This document shows positions 10,403 through 19,863 of a DNA stretch of 64,000 nt, in pieces; positions within the stretch are counted from its first letter, which is position 1; every line of letters begins with the position of its first letter. The position numbers and the translations under genes are program-made. Origin of the DNA: Agelaius tricolor. Lineage: Eukaryota; Chordata; Aves; Passeriformes; Icteridae. The DNA lies in contig JALJCS010000037.1 in assembly GCA_023055355.1 (NCBI GenBank), positions 2,232,001 through 2,296,000 on the forward strand. Direction: 5' to 3'. The notes under the pieces are model-generated. The model was given only the letters and a program-made list of their open reading frames with translations. It was not told the DNA's origin and searched no databases.

Positions 10403-11270
10403 ATTCTTGTTCTGAAGCATTTTGTAAGCCCTCATGTAACTTCTGTACCTTCCTTCACAAATTTTTTGCATTTCCTACAGAGCCAGACTGATGTCACAGC
10501 AGCAGAGCTTTGGGGATGTGATGACACAAGACATCACAGAGGCAGATTTGCTGGGGAGGATTCATGTAATTATTTAGATCAACTGGACTTAGAAGGAAAA
10601 AGTTTCATAAACATGATTTTTTTAGGTTTTCAAGTTCCCCACCGCTGCCGTACAGAGGAACTGAATCATCCTGCTGTGGCTCCAGCTGAGCACAAGCAGC
10701 AGGATGAAGTCTGTCCCTCTGGAGACACTGAGAGATGCTCTGCTGCCTTATCTGCCCTGCCTGTCACCATGGGTACAAGAAAAGCCAAGGGCACAGTGCC
10801 CTGGGTGACGTGGGAATCAATCACAGCAACTGAATGATGGCACAAAGGCTCCTGCAAAACTCCCTCTGCTTTTCAAAGGGAGAAAGTTTGTCTTGGCAGA
10901 AAAGTGAGATCTCTGTGGAAGATTTTAAAATGTGTGGGGAAGAGTTTTGACAGCTCCTTTTTGCCAGAAAGGTTATTTGAAATTCTGCTATCCAGAGCTG
11001 TCATGTCTTCTGTGCTTCTTAAACTCTTGTGGAGCTCCCTGTGATCTCTGGCATGTCCAGCACTCCCTGAGTTATTCTCTGCATTACTTTTCTCCTTCTG
11101 ATTCAGCTCTTGGGCTCCTCTTCCAGCTGAGGCTAAAACTTGTTGTACAATGGATGAGCTGCTGTGTGAGGCTGAGCAAGCCCCGAGGGCTGGGCTGGAA
11201 TACCCAAACAAACAGAGGAACAAACAGAGGAACCAACAGTGGTTCTGGGAGCACACACAGGAGCAGAGAG
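10403..11270. other. unassigned sequence
   Basis: No recognised repeat. Overlapping frames on both strands (123, 154 and 203 codons) have no identifiable domain. The 203-codon frame runs into the LTR that begins at 11271. A short direct repeat of AACAGAGG-type motifs lies at 11208-11235. Confidence 0.45.
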
Positions 11271-11634
11271 TGTGGCCACATTTCCCTTCACAGAGAAAAG
11301 CAAGGCACAACTTCGCAAGAATATTCCTGGCATTCACATTCTCTGAACCTCAGAGAAAGAAAAAACAATTCTTATCTCATTTACTGCTCCTGTGTTGTTC
11401 ACAAGTGGAATGCATCATGGAACATTGATTACCTGAAGGGAATTGGTGATTGGATTCCCTGTGAGTGTTTTGATTCCCTGACCAATTGGACCCAGGTTTG
11501 TGTCAGGACTGTCACTGACAGTCACAAGATTTTGTTCAGTTGAGTTGGGTGCTTGTGCAGATTCAGTTTAGATGTAATGTAATATAATATAGAATAATAG
11601 AGTGTAATAAAGTAATTAATTAGCTTCTGATATC

Positions 11635-12388
11635 TGTTGGGAAGGATGAAAGTTTGACAAGAAAGTCTCACAGATATGTGTGCTTAGCAGAAAGATTTTT
11701 GGATGTAGAATCTGAAGAAGGAATAGAAATGAAATCATCTATTTCTTCATGAAATAGAGGAAAAGAATTGCTGAGCCAGTCTCACTGGATAACCAAGGAG
11801 GCAAAGGCTGTGTTAGTTAGAAGGGGTTTTATGGCTTAGAGCAAAGGATAAACCCACCCCAAACAAGAAGATGTTTTTACCAAGCAGAAAGAGAGCACAG
11901 GCAAACAAGGCAGCAAAGCTGCAAGTAGAAAAAAGGTCTCAGAATTTTCCACTGCAAGAAAACTGAAAAACAACTTCTGGCTTAAACTGTAATGTACTGA
12001 CTTTGAGTGATTGGAGAACAGTAACATGAATCTGGTAATTATAGCAGTTATGATAGGCTAATAGATAATAGTTAAGGTATAGATTGGTTCTGCTGTATGA
12101 AGATGCTCAGCAAAGAAAAGTCCAGAATGCATTGTAACCAAAAGAAAAGTATAGAATGCATTGTAACAAACCCAAAGGGTCTCCAGGCCTGCCTGCAACT
12201 GGAGCTGACAGCTGTGGGCACAGCTCTGTCACCCACCACCCTGGGCTGCTGTAACCTCTTGGATGGAATAAACTGCATTTTGGATACAATAAACTGCATT
12301 TTGGATACAATAAACTGCATTTTGGATACAATAAACTGCATTTTGAAGAGCTGCCTGGAGTCCCTCATCCCTCATTCAGGCTCTTACA
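11635..12388 (+). mobile_element. solo LTR, family B, nested in family A LTR
   Basis: A 754-bp element that begins TGTTGGGAAGG and ends CTCTTACA. It is flanked by an exact 6-bp target-site duplication GATATC (11629-11634 and 12389-12394). It contains four AATAAA signals in a 21-bp array about 60-120 bp before its 3' end. I recognise the 'gggtctccaggcctgcctgc' region as a common passerine LTR. There are no internal retroviral genes. A 6-bp duplication is typical of class II (ERVK-like) integrases. Confidence 0.93.
12267..12350 (+). repeat. 4 x 21-bp repeat carrying AATAAA
   Basis: Units start at 12267, 12288, 12309 and 12330. Each is AATAAACTGCATTTTG plus GATAC, and the last diverges after TTTTG. 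Every unit includes a polyadenylation signal. The 154- and 98-codon frames that cross it show it as a repeated peptide and are not genes. Confidence 0.95.
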
Positions 12389-12522
12389 GATATCAATGGA
12401 GTCCTTCTCATCATTCCTCCCAGACATGGGGCAAAAATATCAGTGATAGAGAGAGCACCACCAGCCCTGCCCAGGCCCCTCTGTGCTCGTCTCCATGGCC
12501 TTGTGCTGCAGGACAGATACTT

Positions 12523-12660
12523 CACAGAATCCTGGAATTGTTTAGGTTGGAGGGACCTTAGGGATCACCTCGTTCCATGCCCTGCCATGGGCAGGGACAC
12601 CTTCCACTCCCTCACAGGGATTTGTTTAAGGAGAGGTTTCCCCAGTTAAGAACCACAAAA
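12523..12660 (-). mobile_element. CR1 LINE 3' end
   Basis: The + strand starts CACAGAATCCTGGAATTG, then 'tttaggttggagggacctta' and 'gccatgggcagggacacctt', the reverse complement of the CR1 tail. It fades after about 12625. Confidence 0.88.
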
Positions 12661-12675
12661 TGAAATGAAGGAATT

Positions 12676-12776
12676 GTAGCACTGGGTGCCAGGGTTTAGT
12701 TGAGGTGTTAGGGCTGAGTTGGACTTGATGGTTTTTAAGGTCTCTTCCAACCCAGTAGTTCTGTGAATTCTTGATT
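12676..12776 (+). mobile_element. CR1 LINE 3' end
   Basis: Sense CR1 tail: 'cactgggtgccagggtttag', GTTGGACTTGATGG, 'aaggtctcttccaacccagt', ending AGTTCTGTGAATTCTTG. It lies close to the previous CR1 copy in the opposite orientation. Confidence 0.9.
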
Positions 12777-12848
12777 AACATTTTGTATCCCATTATTTCT
12801 TTGGTTTTTTTTCAAGTTTATCCAGGAGTGAATGTATTCCCATTCTGT

Positions 12849-12932
12849 CAAAAGTGGGTATAAACTGTTATCAAAGGGGATGAGCTGTTATTAAAGTGGC
12901 TATAACTGTTATAAAACTGAGATAAACTGGTA
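12849..12932. repeat. degenerate ~20-bp tandem repeat with TATA-like cores
   Basis: About four imperfect units of 'AAAGTGG-TATAAACTGTTAT' type (GTATAAACTGTTAT, GATGAGCTGTTATT, CTATAACTGTTATA, GATAAACTGGTATA), between a CR1 tail and an LTR. Confidence 0.75.
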
Positions 12933-12962
12933 TAACAGTGCCATTGAGGTGTGGATGGGCAG

Positions 12963-13406
12963 TGATGCCTCAGGTTTCAGCTTTTCTATTTTTCACATTC
13001 TGTGCTGCTTTAGTGGGTGGGTCTGAGCTTCACATCAGGGCATGCTGAGCTCTGTGCACAGAGCAGGGACACAAAACAATTCCTGCTCCAGCTGGGCACC
13101 AAGGACAAATGACCCAAATCTCAGCCCAAGAGCACAAACCCCGTGGGCTGGAGAGAGAAAAACAAGCAGGGTGGGACTGCAGGGGCTAAAGCTGGAATGG
13201 GACAATGAACTGCAAGATGCAAATGGAGCAGAACTGATCCCAGGGAGAGACCCCGTGCCCGGCCGTGCATTTTGGGGCCATTTTGGTTCATCTTGGGTGC
13301 AGCCCTGGCTGGGCTCTTGTGCTGCCCAAGGTGGATCCATTGGGGCCTTTTAATAAATCCCTGCTTTAGCTCTGTCCAGCCTCTGTTCTAGCTCAGCCCT
13401 TCACCA
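12963..13406 (+). mobile_element. solo LTR, family C
   Basis: Begins TGATGCCTCAGG and ends near CTTCACCA, 444 bp. AATAAA lies at 13352-13357, near the 3' end. It is near-identical over most of its length to 9262-9708 and 32699-33144 read in reverse. The flanks (GGGCAG and GGCATC) do not form a convincing target-site duplication. Confidence 0.85.
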
Positions 13407-13765
13407 GGCATCAGCAGCACAGCACCAAGTTCAAACTATCAAACTGACCCAAAAAACTGTGAGCCCTAAGGAGACTCAGAGAAATGACTGGCAGCTGAAA
13501 AAACACAGAATCTCCAAAGGCTTCTCCTAGAGGAATCCATCACTTTGGCAACATCTGATTGTACAGGGGCTGGAAAAGTGGTTTTTTATTTACAGAGACT
13601 GTCAAAAGCTGTGGGGACAGAAAAAAGTGAGTTGGGGATTCTGTCAGTTTTGTTCTGCTGTGCTCTCAATCTGGGGGTAATCTTTTGATCTGTCTGTCTA
13701 AACTGATTTATTCCTAATTTGAAGATGAAATAAAATATTTTATCTCTCTCCTAGGCTTGGTCTGG
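13407..13765. other. unassigned sequence
   Basis: No recognised repeat or gene. AT-rich towards 13700-13745, directly before the hairpin. Confidence 0.5.
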
Positions 13766-13841
13766 CACTTGCCATGCCCTGTGCCACATCAACATATGCC
13801 TGCAAATCCATGTGTTGATGTGGCACGGGGCATGGCAAGTG
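13766..13841 (+). other. near-perfect 33-bp-stem hairpin (pre-miRNA-sized)
   Basis: Left arm 13766-13798 and right arm 13809-13841 are complementary over 33 consecutive positions around a 10-nt loop (CCTGCAAATC). As + strand RNA every position pairs, with two G·U wobbles (13780/13827 and 13795/13812). On the − strand those two would be A·C mismatches. The total of 76 nt fits a microRNA precursor or a recent inverted duplication. It does not belong to any LTR or CR1 I recognise here. No transcript evidence is available. Confidence 0.85.
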
Positions 13842-14192
13842 TACATACAAACTTCGTCCCAAAGTTTTGGGAAACTGCTGGAAAACGACTGCAGGCTCAG
13901 AAAGTGCAGCTTAATAGGATCCATCTGCTCTGGAGACATCCTTAATTCCCGTGATTTGCTGGTTAATTTTCTCCTGTCTAATTGCACGGCAGCGCGGGGC
14001 AGTGGCAGAGGGGAGGAGGAGGAGGAGGAGGAGGAGGGAGGGGAGGATGCAGCTGCGAGGCAGGGAGTGCATTTCATGCAGCAGGCACTAGCCGGCGTGG
14101 TCCCCACAGCCATCACAGCTTGTCCTGGTCCCCAGCTCTGCCTCAGGGACACCAGGGAAACCAGGAGGGTTTTTCAAGGGGAATAACAAAAG
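13842..14192. other. unassigned sequence with GC-rich segment
   Basis: Follows the hairpin. It includes a short GC- and CpG-containing stretch (13983-14105, with GGCAGCGCGGGG and TAGCCGGCGTGG) and a GGA microsatellite. Frames of 124 and 133 codons cross it without a recognisable domain. Confidence 0.45.
14008..14045. repeat. (GGA)n microsatellite
   Basis: About eight GGA units plus GGGAGGGG extensions, purine-only on the + strand. Confidence 0.9.
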
Positions 14193-14198
14193 GGAGTC

Positions 14199-14580
14199 TG
14201 TGACCGTGTTCACAGGGGTCTGAGGATGGGAAGAGATGAGGATCTGACTCCATGCTTCAGAAGGCTGATTTATTATTTTATGAGATATATTATATTAAAA
14301 CTATACTAAAAGAATAGAAGGAAGGATTTCATCAGAAGGCTGGCTAAGAATAGAAAAAGAAGGAAAGATAACAAAGGCTTGTGGCTTGGACTCTCTGTCC
14401 GAGCCAGCTGACTGTGATTGGCCATTAATTACAAACAACCACATGAGCCCAATCCCAGATGCACCTGTTGCATTCCACAGCAGCAGATAACCATTGGTTA
14501 AATTTTGTTCCTGAGGCCTCTCAGCTTCTCAGGAGGAAAAATCCTAAGGAAAGGATTTTCCATAAAAGATGTCTGTGACA
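14199..14580 (-). mobile_element. solo LTR, family A (TGTCAC subtype)
   Basis: The − strand begins TGTCACAGACATC and ends GGTCACA, 382 bp. It is flanked by an exact 6-bp target-site duplication GGAGTC (14193-14198 and 14581-14586). It is very similar to 1938-2323 and 47018-47399. Confidence 0.95.
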
Positions 14581-14697
14581 GGAGTCCTTTGGGTTGGGGG
14601 AGTTTTGTCCTGATGGTTGGGGGCACTGTGGGCGAGGAGAAGACCAGAGGTGCTGTCAAAGGGTGGATGGGCAGGGATGGAAAGGCTCTGAATTGTA

Positions 14698-14860
14698 CAG
14701 TCACAGGATGGTTTGTGTTGGAAGGGACCTCAAAGGTCCTTTAGTTCCACCCCTGCCATGGCAGGGACACCTCCCACTGTCCCAGGCTGCTCCAGCCCTG
14801 TCCAGCCTGGCCTTGGGCACTGCCAGGGATCCAGGGCAGCTCCTGGCTGCCTCTGGCACA
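14698..14860 (-). mobile_element. CR1 LINE 3' end
   Basis: The + strand begins CAGTCACAGGATGGTTTG, then 'gttggaagggacctcaaagg', 'ccatggcagggacacctccc' and 'cctggccttgggcactgcca', the reverse complement of a CR1 tail. A short direct repeat ACAATTACAAGAC (14859-14892) follows. Confidence 0.92.
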
Positions 14861-16829
14861 ATTACAAGACAATTACTCTGACAATTACAAGACTTTAGAA
14901 CGATTTCTTCAGTGATTCAGCAAAGCAGGGCCTGTTCAGACAGATTTGAGCCCTGCCTGTGATGCAATAAGGATAAACTGCCCCTAAATCTAAAATTATC
15001 TATTCCCCACCTGATCTACCACTGTGCCTCTGTCCTGCAGCATGTCCCCATGAGCCATAGCATTTATGTGAGACAGCCATTAAAAGAGATTACTAAAAAG
15101 AGGGAAATATAATTTTTATGTAAAACTTTTTTTTTTTTTCTGGGCTTGTTTTGTTGACCTTTAAAATATTGGGGTGGGTTTTTTTCAGTATTTCACTGGA
15201 ATTATAAAAATCCCATCAGCACCAAAACCAGGTAGGACCACACAGAGCTCACCTCTGCAAGCTTCATCCGAACTGTATGGCAACCCAAAAACCTGAGAGG
15301 AATCCCTCTCATATCACTCCACTGGATTTTTAACTCCCTCACCACAACTCAGGTGTGAATTCAGAAGGTGTTTGATGCTGCAAACAGGTTTATGTGGCCG
15401 TGGTGATTAATCCAGGATCCAGGAATGCTCCTGGCTCTGAGTGTGAGCACTGGCAACGCTCCCACTCCGGGAGGAACCCAGCCTGACCCTGCTCAGCCCT
15501 TCCAGCTCCAGTTTCCATATGGAGAAACCCAAGCCTGAGGCTGGGAATGCTCTGGGCTGTGCCTTACAGGCCCCCAAGGGGGACAAGAAATGCAGTTTAT
15601 TGCTGGGCACCAAACATGCAGTGACATAATGGGGGTGTGAGTGACATTAACACCATTTCCTCGGGGCTGCCTTTCAACACTTCCTCTTCCATCTGGAGCT
15701 GGGAACAAAGGCAGGGGGGTTAGCCAGGGAAGGCTGGGGGAGAGGAGGGAGGGCAGGGTGTCTAGACACACTTTAGCACACGCTCAGGGCTGCTCAGGGC
15801 CAGGGAGCTGCCTGTTCATTCCTACAGGTGCACAACTTGGGTCCAAGGCAGGCTGCTGATCTCACCCCTGGGATTTCTCACCCAGACCATCCAGGATCTC
15901 TGTGCAGGCCCTGCTTTGGGCATTGGTGGCTCCCCACAGATGCCAGCAAGGAGTTCTTGCCTGGTACCCTCCACTTGCAGAGCTTCCCTGATTGCTGAGT
16001 GGGCAAAAGCCAAACCTTTCCCTTCCTCTTGCACAGAAATCTCTTGCTTGGGGGACTCCTACATTTTCTATAATAGCTACTGAAAACATTTTGGCTCTCT
16101 CTCAATGTGTTTTCAATGCTGCAGGGGAGAGAAGAGATTTACTTTTGACAAGTCTTGTTCATAATGGGTCATCTTTAGCACAGACAATCTCCTGGAGTTT
16201 AACTTTTAGGGGTTTTCACCCCATTCTTCTTCCCATGTGGCTCTGTAGAGGCCCTGCCATGGTTATTTATGTATTCTGGACCTTTCAATAGATAACTATT
16301 TAAATAAACAACCATGGTTATTTGTGTCTTGCTTCCCCATCTCTCTCCCATCACAGCCTGGTTTTTGCCATGGGAGCATCTCCAGGCAGGACACAAAACA
16401 CTCCAAAGAGACACCATGGTGCTGTCCCTCCTCCTGTAGGAGCTCCCCAGGTGGACTCTGTGAATTCTGCAGAGCTCTTGACCAAGGCTCAGAACAGCAG
16501 GAGAATAAAAACCCCACAGATTTCACATCCACCCCATCAGTGTGACTTGCTTTTCAGGGTCACATTTTCTCTTCATATTTCGATCCTCCTGTTTGTGCCT
16601 GGAGAATTTGGCCTCCAAAGAGGATCTGGAACTTGTGTCACCTGCAGCTGATGCAGGACATTCAGCAGTTTCTGGCCTCTGTACACATCCAAACCCCTCA
16701 TCCCATGGCCAGGCACAGAACGTGCTCACAGGGAGCGTTCCCAACACAGAGATATCCCTGATAGCTGAGGTGAAGGTGATCCCTTAGGATTTGATATTTT
16801 CCATCTATTTGTAACCCTGCAGTTCTTTA
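14861..16829. other. unassigned sequence
   Basis: Contains a poly-T (15128-15139) and a direct repeat CCATGGTTATTTRTG (about 16257 and 16313). Frames of up to 109 codons have no recognisable domain. No recognised mobile element. Confidence 0.45.
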
Positions 16830-17215
16830 GTGTGTAACTCCAAACTCCACACACAGTGGGAGCTGCTGCTGCTTTCCCATTTGGGGCAGACACAACAATT
16901 CCTCTCCAGGCCTGGCAATCAAGGACACCTCACTGCCTCAGGGCCCAGAGATGGGAACAAAAGGGAGTTTTGTGAGGAGCAAACTTGGGGTCAATGACTT
17001 CATTAGCTGAAGCTGTAATTGGCAGATGAACCCCAATATGCAAATGGAGGAAACTTATAAAAGTGTGAAACCCATGGTCCATTTTTGGGTGTAGGCCCTG
17101 GGGGGCTTTGTCTGCCCAAAATGTACCTGAAGGCTCTTCAGTAAATATTCCTGCTTTTTAGTGCCTTAATTCTGTCTGGCCTCTGTTTTTAGGTAGCCCC
17201 AAAAGGGCATCAAAA
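16830..17215 (+). mobile_element. diverged family C-like LTR
   Basis: It shares the order and several blocks of family C: ACAACAATTCCTCTCCAGG, ATGCAAATGGAG, CATGGTCCATTTTTGGGTG, 'cagtaaatattcctgctttt' and CTGTCTGGCCTCTGTTTT. It also has TTATAAAAGTG near 17054, a possible TATA box. Ends are not defined and no target-site duplication was found. Confidence 0.55.
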
Positions 17216-18138
17216 GGAAAATAATCATCATCCCAGCCCAAGCCCTCCTCAGGCCCAAAGGTGTCAACACAAAGTGTGTGTCAGACATTCTGGGTGGGTG
17301 CAGTGAAACAACAGAACTGCAGTTCCTGAGGGCATTTTTAGGTGTTACCACACTATAAATAATAAACAGCAACAACAGAGACATTTAGAGAAATACATAA
17401 CCATACTTCAGTTCCTCTTACATTATTTATTCATTATCATTGGGCAGTGAACTCAGCAATGAAAAACACAATTACACACGCCCTGAATTTTGCCAAAAAT
17501 ATCAAAGTGCAATGAATTTCTTTGTATATTTCACTGTTGTTCCTACTGAATTAAATTACTCAACTGATATGTTTTCATCATGTCTTACATGCAAGGCAAG
17601 TGCTTTCAGTCTCTGAGCAGCATTTGGATTTTAAGAGCTGGAAGACTCAAATCACGTTTCTGTCATTAGCTATTAACTGTCCATCTGTGGCTGGGAGCTT
17701 GTGAGTTGAAGCAACAGAATTCCTTCTGGTTTTGAGTGAAATATCTGTGGCTGCCACAGTCTGAGTGATCTCACAAAGTTATATTTTCTGCAGAAGAGAG
17801 AGAATAACACCATGCCCACACCTGCCACAGGTAAAACACAGCACTGAAGGACAATCAACACTCAGAGCATACACAGCTTTTCCTGCTTTTTTTGCATTAT
17901 GAGACAGGATGAACGTGGTCCCCATGAAACTGGGAGAGAATTATATTGCACTCACAGTTAGGAACAGGCAGAATGGCAGGCTCTCCCCTGCTGGAAGTCT
18001 GCAGTGAAAACAAACTCAAGTCAGTGAGTCAGTTGAATTTCTTTGTTCAGCCACTTATGGGGATGCCCCTATGCAGCTGCTTCTGCTCTCACACTTTCCC
18101 TGTTAAAAATGCAGAATCCCTCCAGAGTGGTGATGGTG
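17216..18138. other. unassigned sequence
   Basis: AT-leaning sequence without a recognised repeat or gene. The frames are all short. Confidence 0.5.
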
Positions 18139-18300
18139 TGAATCACAGGAGGGTTTGGGTTGGAAGGATCCATAAAGATCACCCCTTCCAACCCCAGCTG
18201 GGGGCAGGGAGGCCACTCACCAGACCAGGCTGCTCAGGGCCCCATCCAGCCTGGCCTTGGACAATTTTGGGGCTGGGGCATCCGTAACCTGTCTGGGCAA
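18139..18300 (-). mobile_element. CR1 LINE 3' end (variant subfamily)
   Basis: The + strand starts GAATCACAGGAGGGTTTGGG, then TTGGAAGGATCCATAAAG and 'ccatccagcctggccttgga'. The middle segment ('accagaccaggctgctcagg') differs from the CR1 copies at 14.7, 40 and 58.7 kb, suggesting another CR1 subfamily. Confidence 0.85.
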
Positions 18301-18351
18301 GATGAAGATGAGATAATTCTGGATTTCACAGTGTCCTCCAACAACAGGACA

Positions 18352-18967
18352 TGTGGTGTTCACACGCCCTCTGAACAGAGAGAAGCTGTGAGAGAAGCAG
18401 AGAAAAGAATGAGCAAAACAATTCTTATCTCATTTGCTGCTCCTGTGTTTGTGCACATGTGGAACGTGTTCTGGAGATTGTTTACCCAAGGTGATTGCTT
18501 GATTGGATTCTGGTGATGGTGTTTGGGATTCATTGACCAATTGGATCCACGTGTGTGTGTCAGGACTCTTGGGCAGAGTCATGGGTTTTTTGAGTTAGTT
18601 AGTGATAGTTCTCGTTAGTGTAATATAGTTATAGTATAATATAGTATAATAAAGTAATAGTATAATATATATATAATATTATAATACATATTATATATTG
18701 TACTATATTATATATATTATACTACATTATATATAGTATAGATATAATATATCGTATAATAAAGTAATTTATTCACCTTCTAATATCATGGAGTTCTGTA
18801 CATCATTCTTCCCAGACATTGGGCATCTTAGCACCAATAATATATATATTAATATATAATATTATAATATATAATATATAGTATAATAAAGTAATTGATT
18901 CACCTTCTGATATCATGGAGTTCTACACATCTTTCTTCTCAGACATCTGGGCATCTTAGCACTGATA
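18352..18967 (+). mobile_element. solo LTR, family A (TGTGG subtype), 3' region duplicated
   Basis: Begins TGTGGTGTTCACACG and ends CACTGATA. It is bounded by an exact 6-bp target-site duplication AGGACA (18346-18351 and 18968-18973). The length of 616 bp exceeds the usual 417-430 bp because the polyadenylation-to-end segment (TATAATAAAGTAATT to GGGCATCTTAGCAC) occurs twice, ending near 18840 and at 18967. The copies are separated by AT-rich sequence. Confidence 0.92.
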
Positions 18968-18973
18968 AGGACA

Positions 18974-19297
18974 CACCCTGCAGCATCTGCAGTCTCTCAT
19001 GCTTTGGAGCCCTGAGCCATTGCTGTTGTATATCCCCATTTTGGAGGTGAGATTCTCTTTTAAAACCTGGTAATAGTTCTCCAGGAGAGGATGCAGAGCC
19101 TGTCCTGTGGATGTTTATGTTCCAACTGCTCCTTGGCTGCTCTGCTGATGTCTTTAGGAGATCCTGGAGGTTGGGAGGTGCTGAGAGCTCCCTGCCTGAA
19201 CTGAGTGCTGGTGGTGCCATGCAGCCATCAGCAGTAAGGAAGTGGTGACATGAGGGATGCAGGATCTGCAGGGCTCCCAGGCTCTGCCTCTGCTCAG
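18974..19297. other. unassigned sequence between two LTRs
   Basis: About 320 bp with no recognised repeat. The 182-codon − strand frame (18939-19487) runs from one LTR into the next and is not a gene. Confidence 0.5.
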
Positions 19298-19303
19298 CCC
19301 ATC

Positions 19304-19857
19304 TGTCACTGTCATATTTTCTGAAAAATCCTCTTTGCCCAGGATTTCTTCTCCTGGGAAGCTGAGAAGCCTCAGAGAGAAATATGTAAACAATAATTAT
19401 CTGATTGCTTCTCCCTGTTTTGCTGCTTTGGAATGTGGCTTGGACATTGTTTACCAACAGGTGCTTGCAACAATTCATTGGTTTCATGTGAATTGTTTTT
19501 ACTTAATGACCAATCACCATCAGCTGTGTGGTACTCTGAGGAGTCAGTCACGAGTTTTTATTATTAATTCTTGTTAAGCCTTCTGATGTATCCTTTCTCT
19601 ATAGTTTAGTATAGCTTAAGTATAATATAATGTATTATGCTATACTAAAACTATATAAATATATAGTATTATATTATGCTATACTAAAATATTATATTAT
19701 ATTATATTATATTATATTATATTATATTATATTATATTATATTATATTATATTATATTATATTATATTATATTATATTATATTATATTATATTCCTTCTG
19801 AGAACATGTAGTCAGATTCATCTCTTCCCTCGTCCTGGGGACCTCACAAACTCCACA
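19304..19857 (+). mobile_element. solo LTR, family A (TGTCAC subtype), with pentamer expansion
   Basis: Begins TGTCACTGTCATATTTTC and ends AACTCCACA. It is bounded by an exact 6-bp target-site duplication CCCATC (19298-19303 and 19858-19863). Length is 554 bp, of which about 105 bp is a pentanucleotide expansion at the AT-rich polyadenylation region. Matches 37246-37656 in reverse. Confidence 0.95.
19688..19793. repeat. (TATTA)n microsatellite within LTR
   Basis: About 21 uninterrupted copies of the pentamer ATTAT/TATTA, lying where other family A copies have a short TATAATATAG-type stretch. Confidence 0.97.
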
Positions 19858-19863
19858 CCCATC

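Larger units (their letters stand above)
11271..12447 (+). mobile_element. solo LTR, family A (TGTGG subtype), split by a nested LTR
   Basis: The left part 11271-11634 begins TGTGGCC and contains the family block 'caattcttatctcattt', the promoter-like AT-rich region and an AATAAA (about 11599). The right part 12395-12447 ('atggagtccttctcatc', CCCAGACATGGGGCA) continues exactly as in the uninterrupted copy at 18352-18967. Removing the insert leaves about 417 bp, equal to other copies. Flanks AGAGAG (11265-11270, 12448-12453) are a possible 6-bp target-site duplication, but in low-complexity sequence. Confidence 0.85.

Noticed and set aside
12097..12561. 154-codon frame with a repeated INCILDT peptide
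   Set aside because: The peptide repeat is the 21-bp LTR array translated, and the frame crosses an LTR boundary and a CR1.
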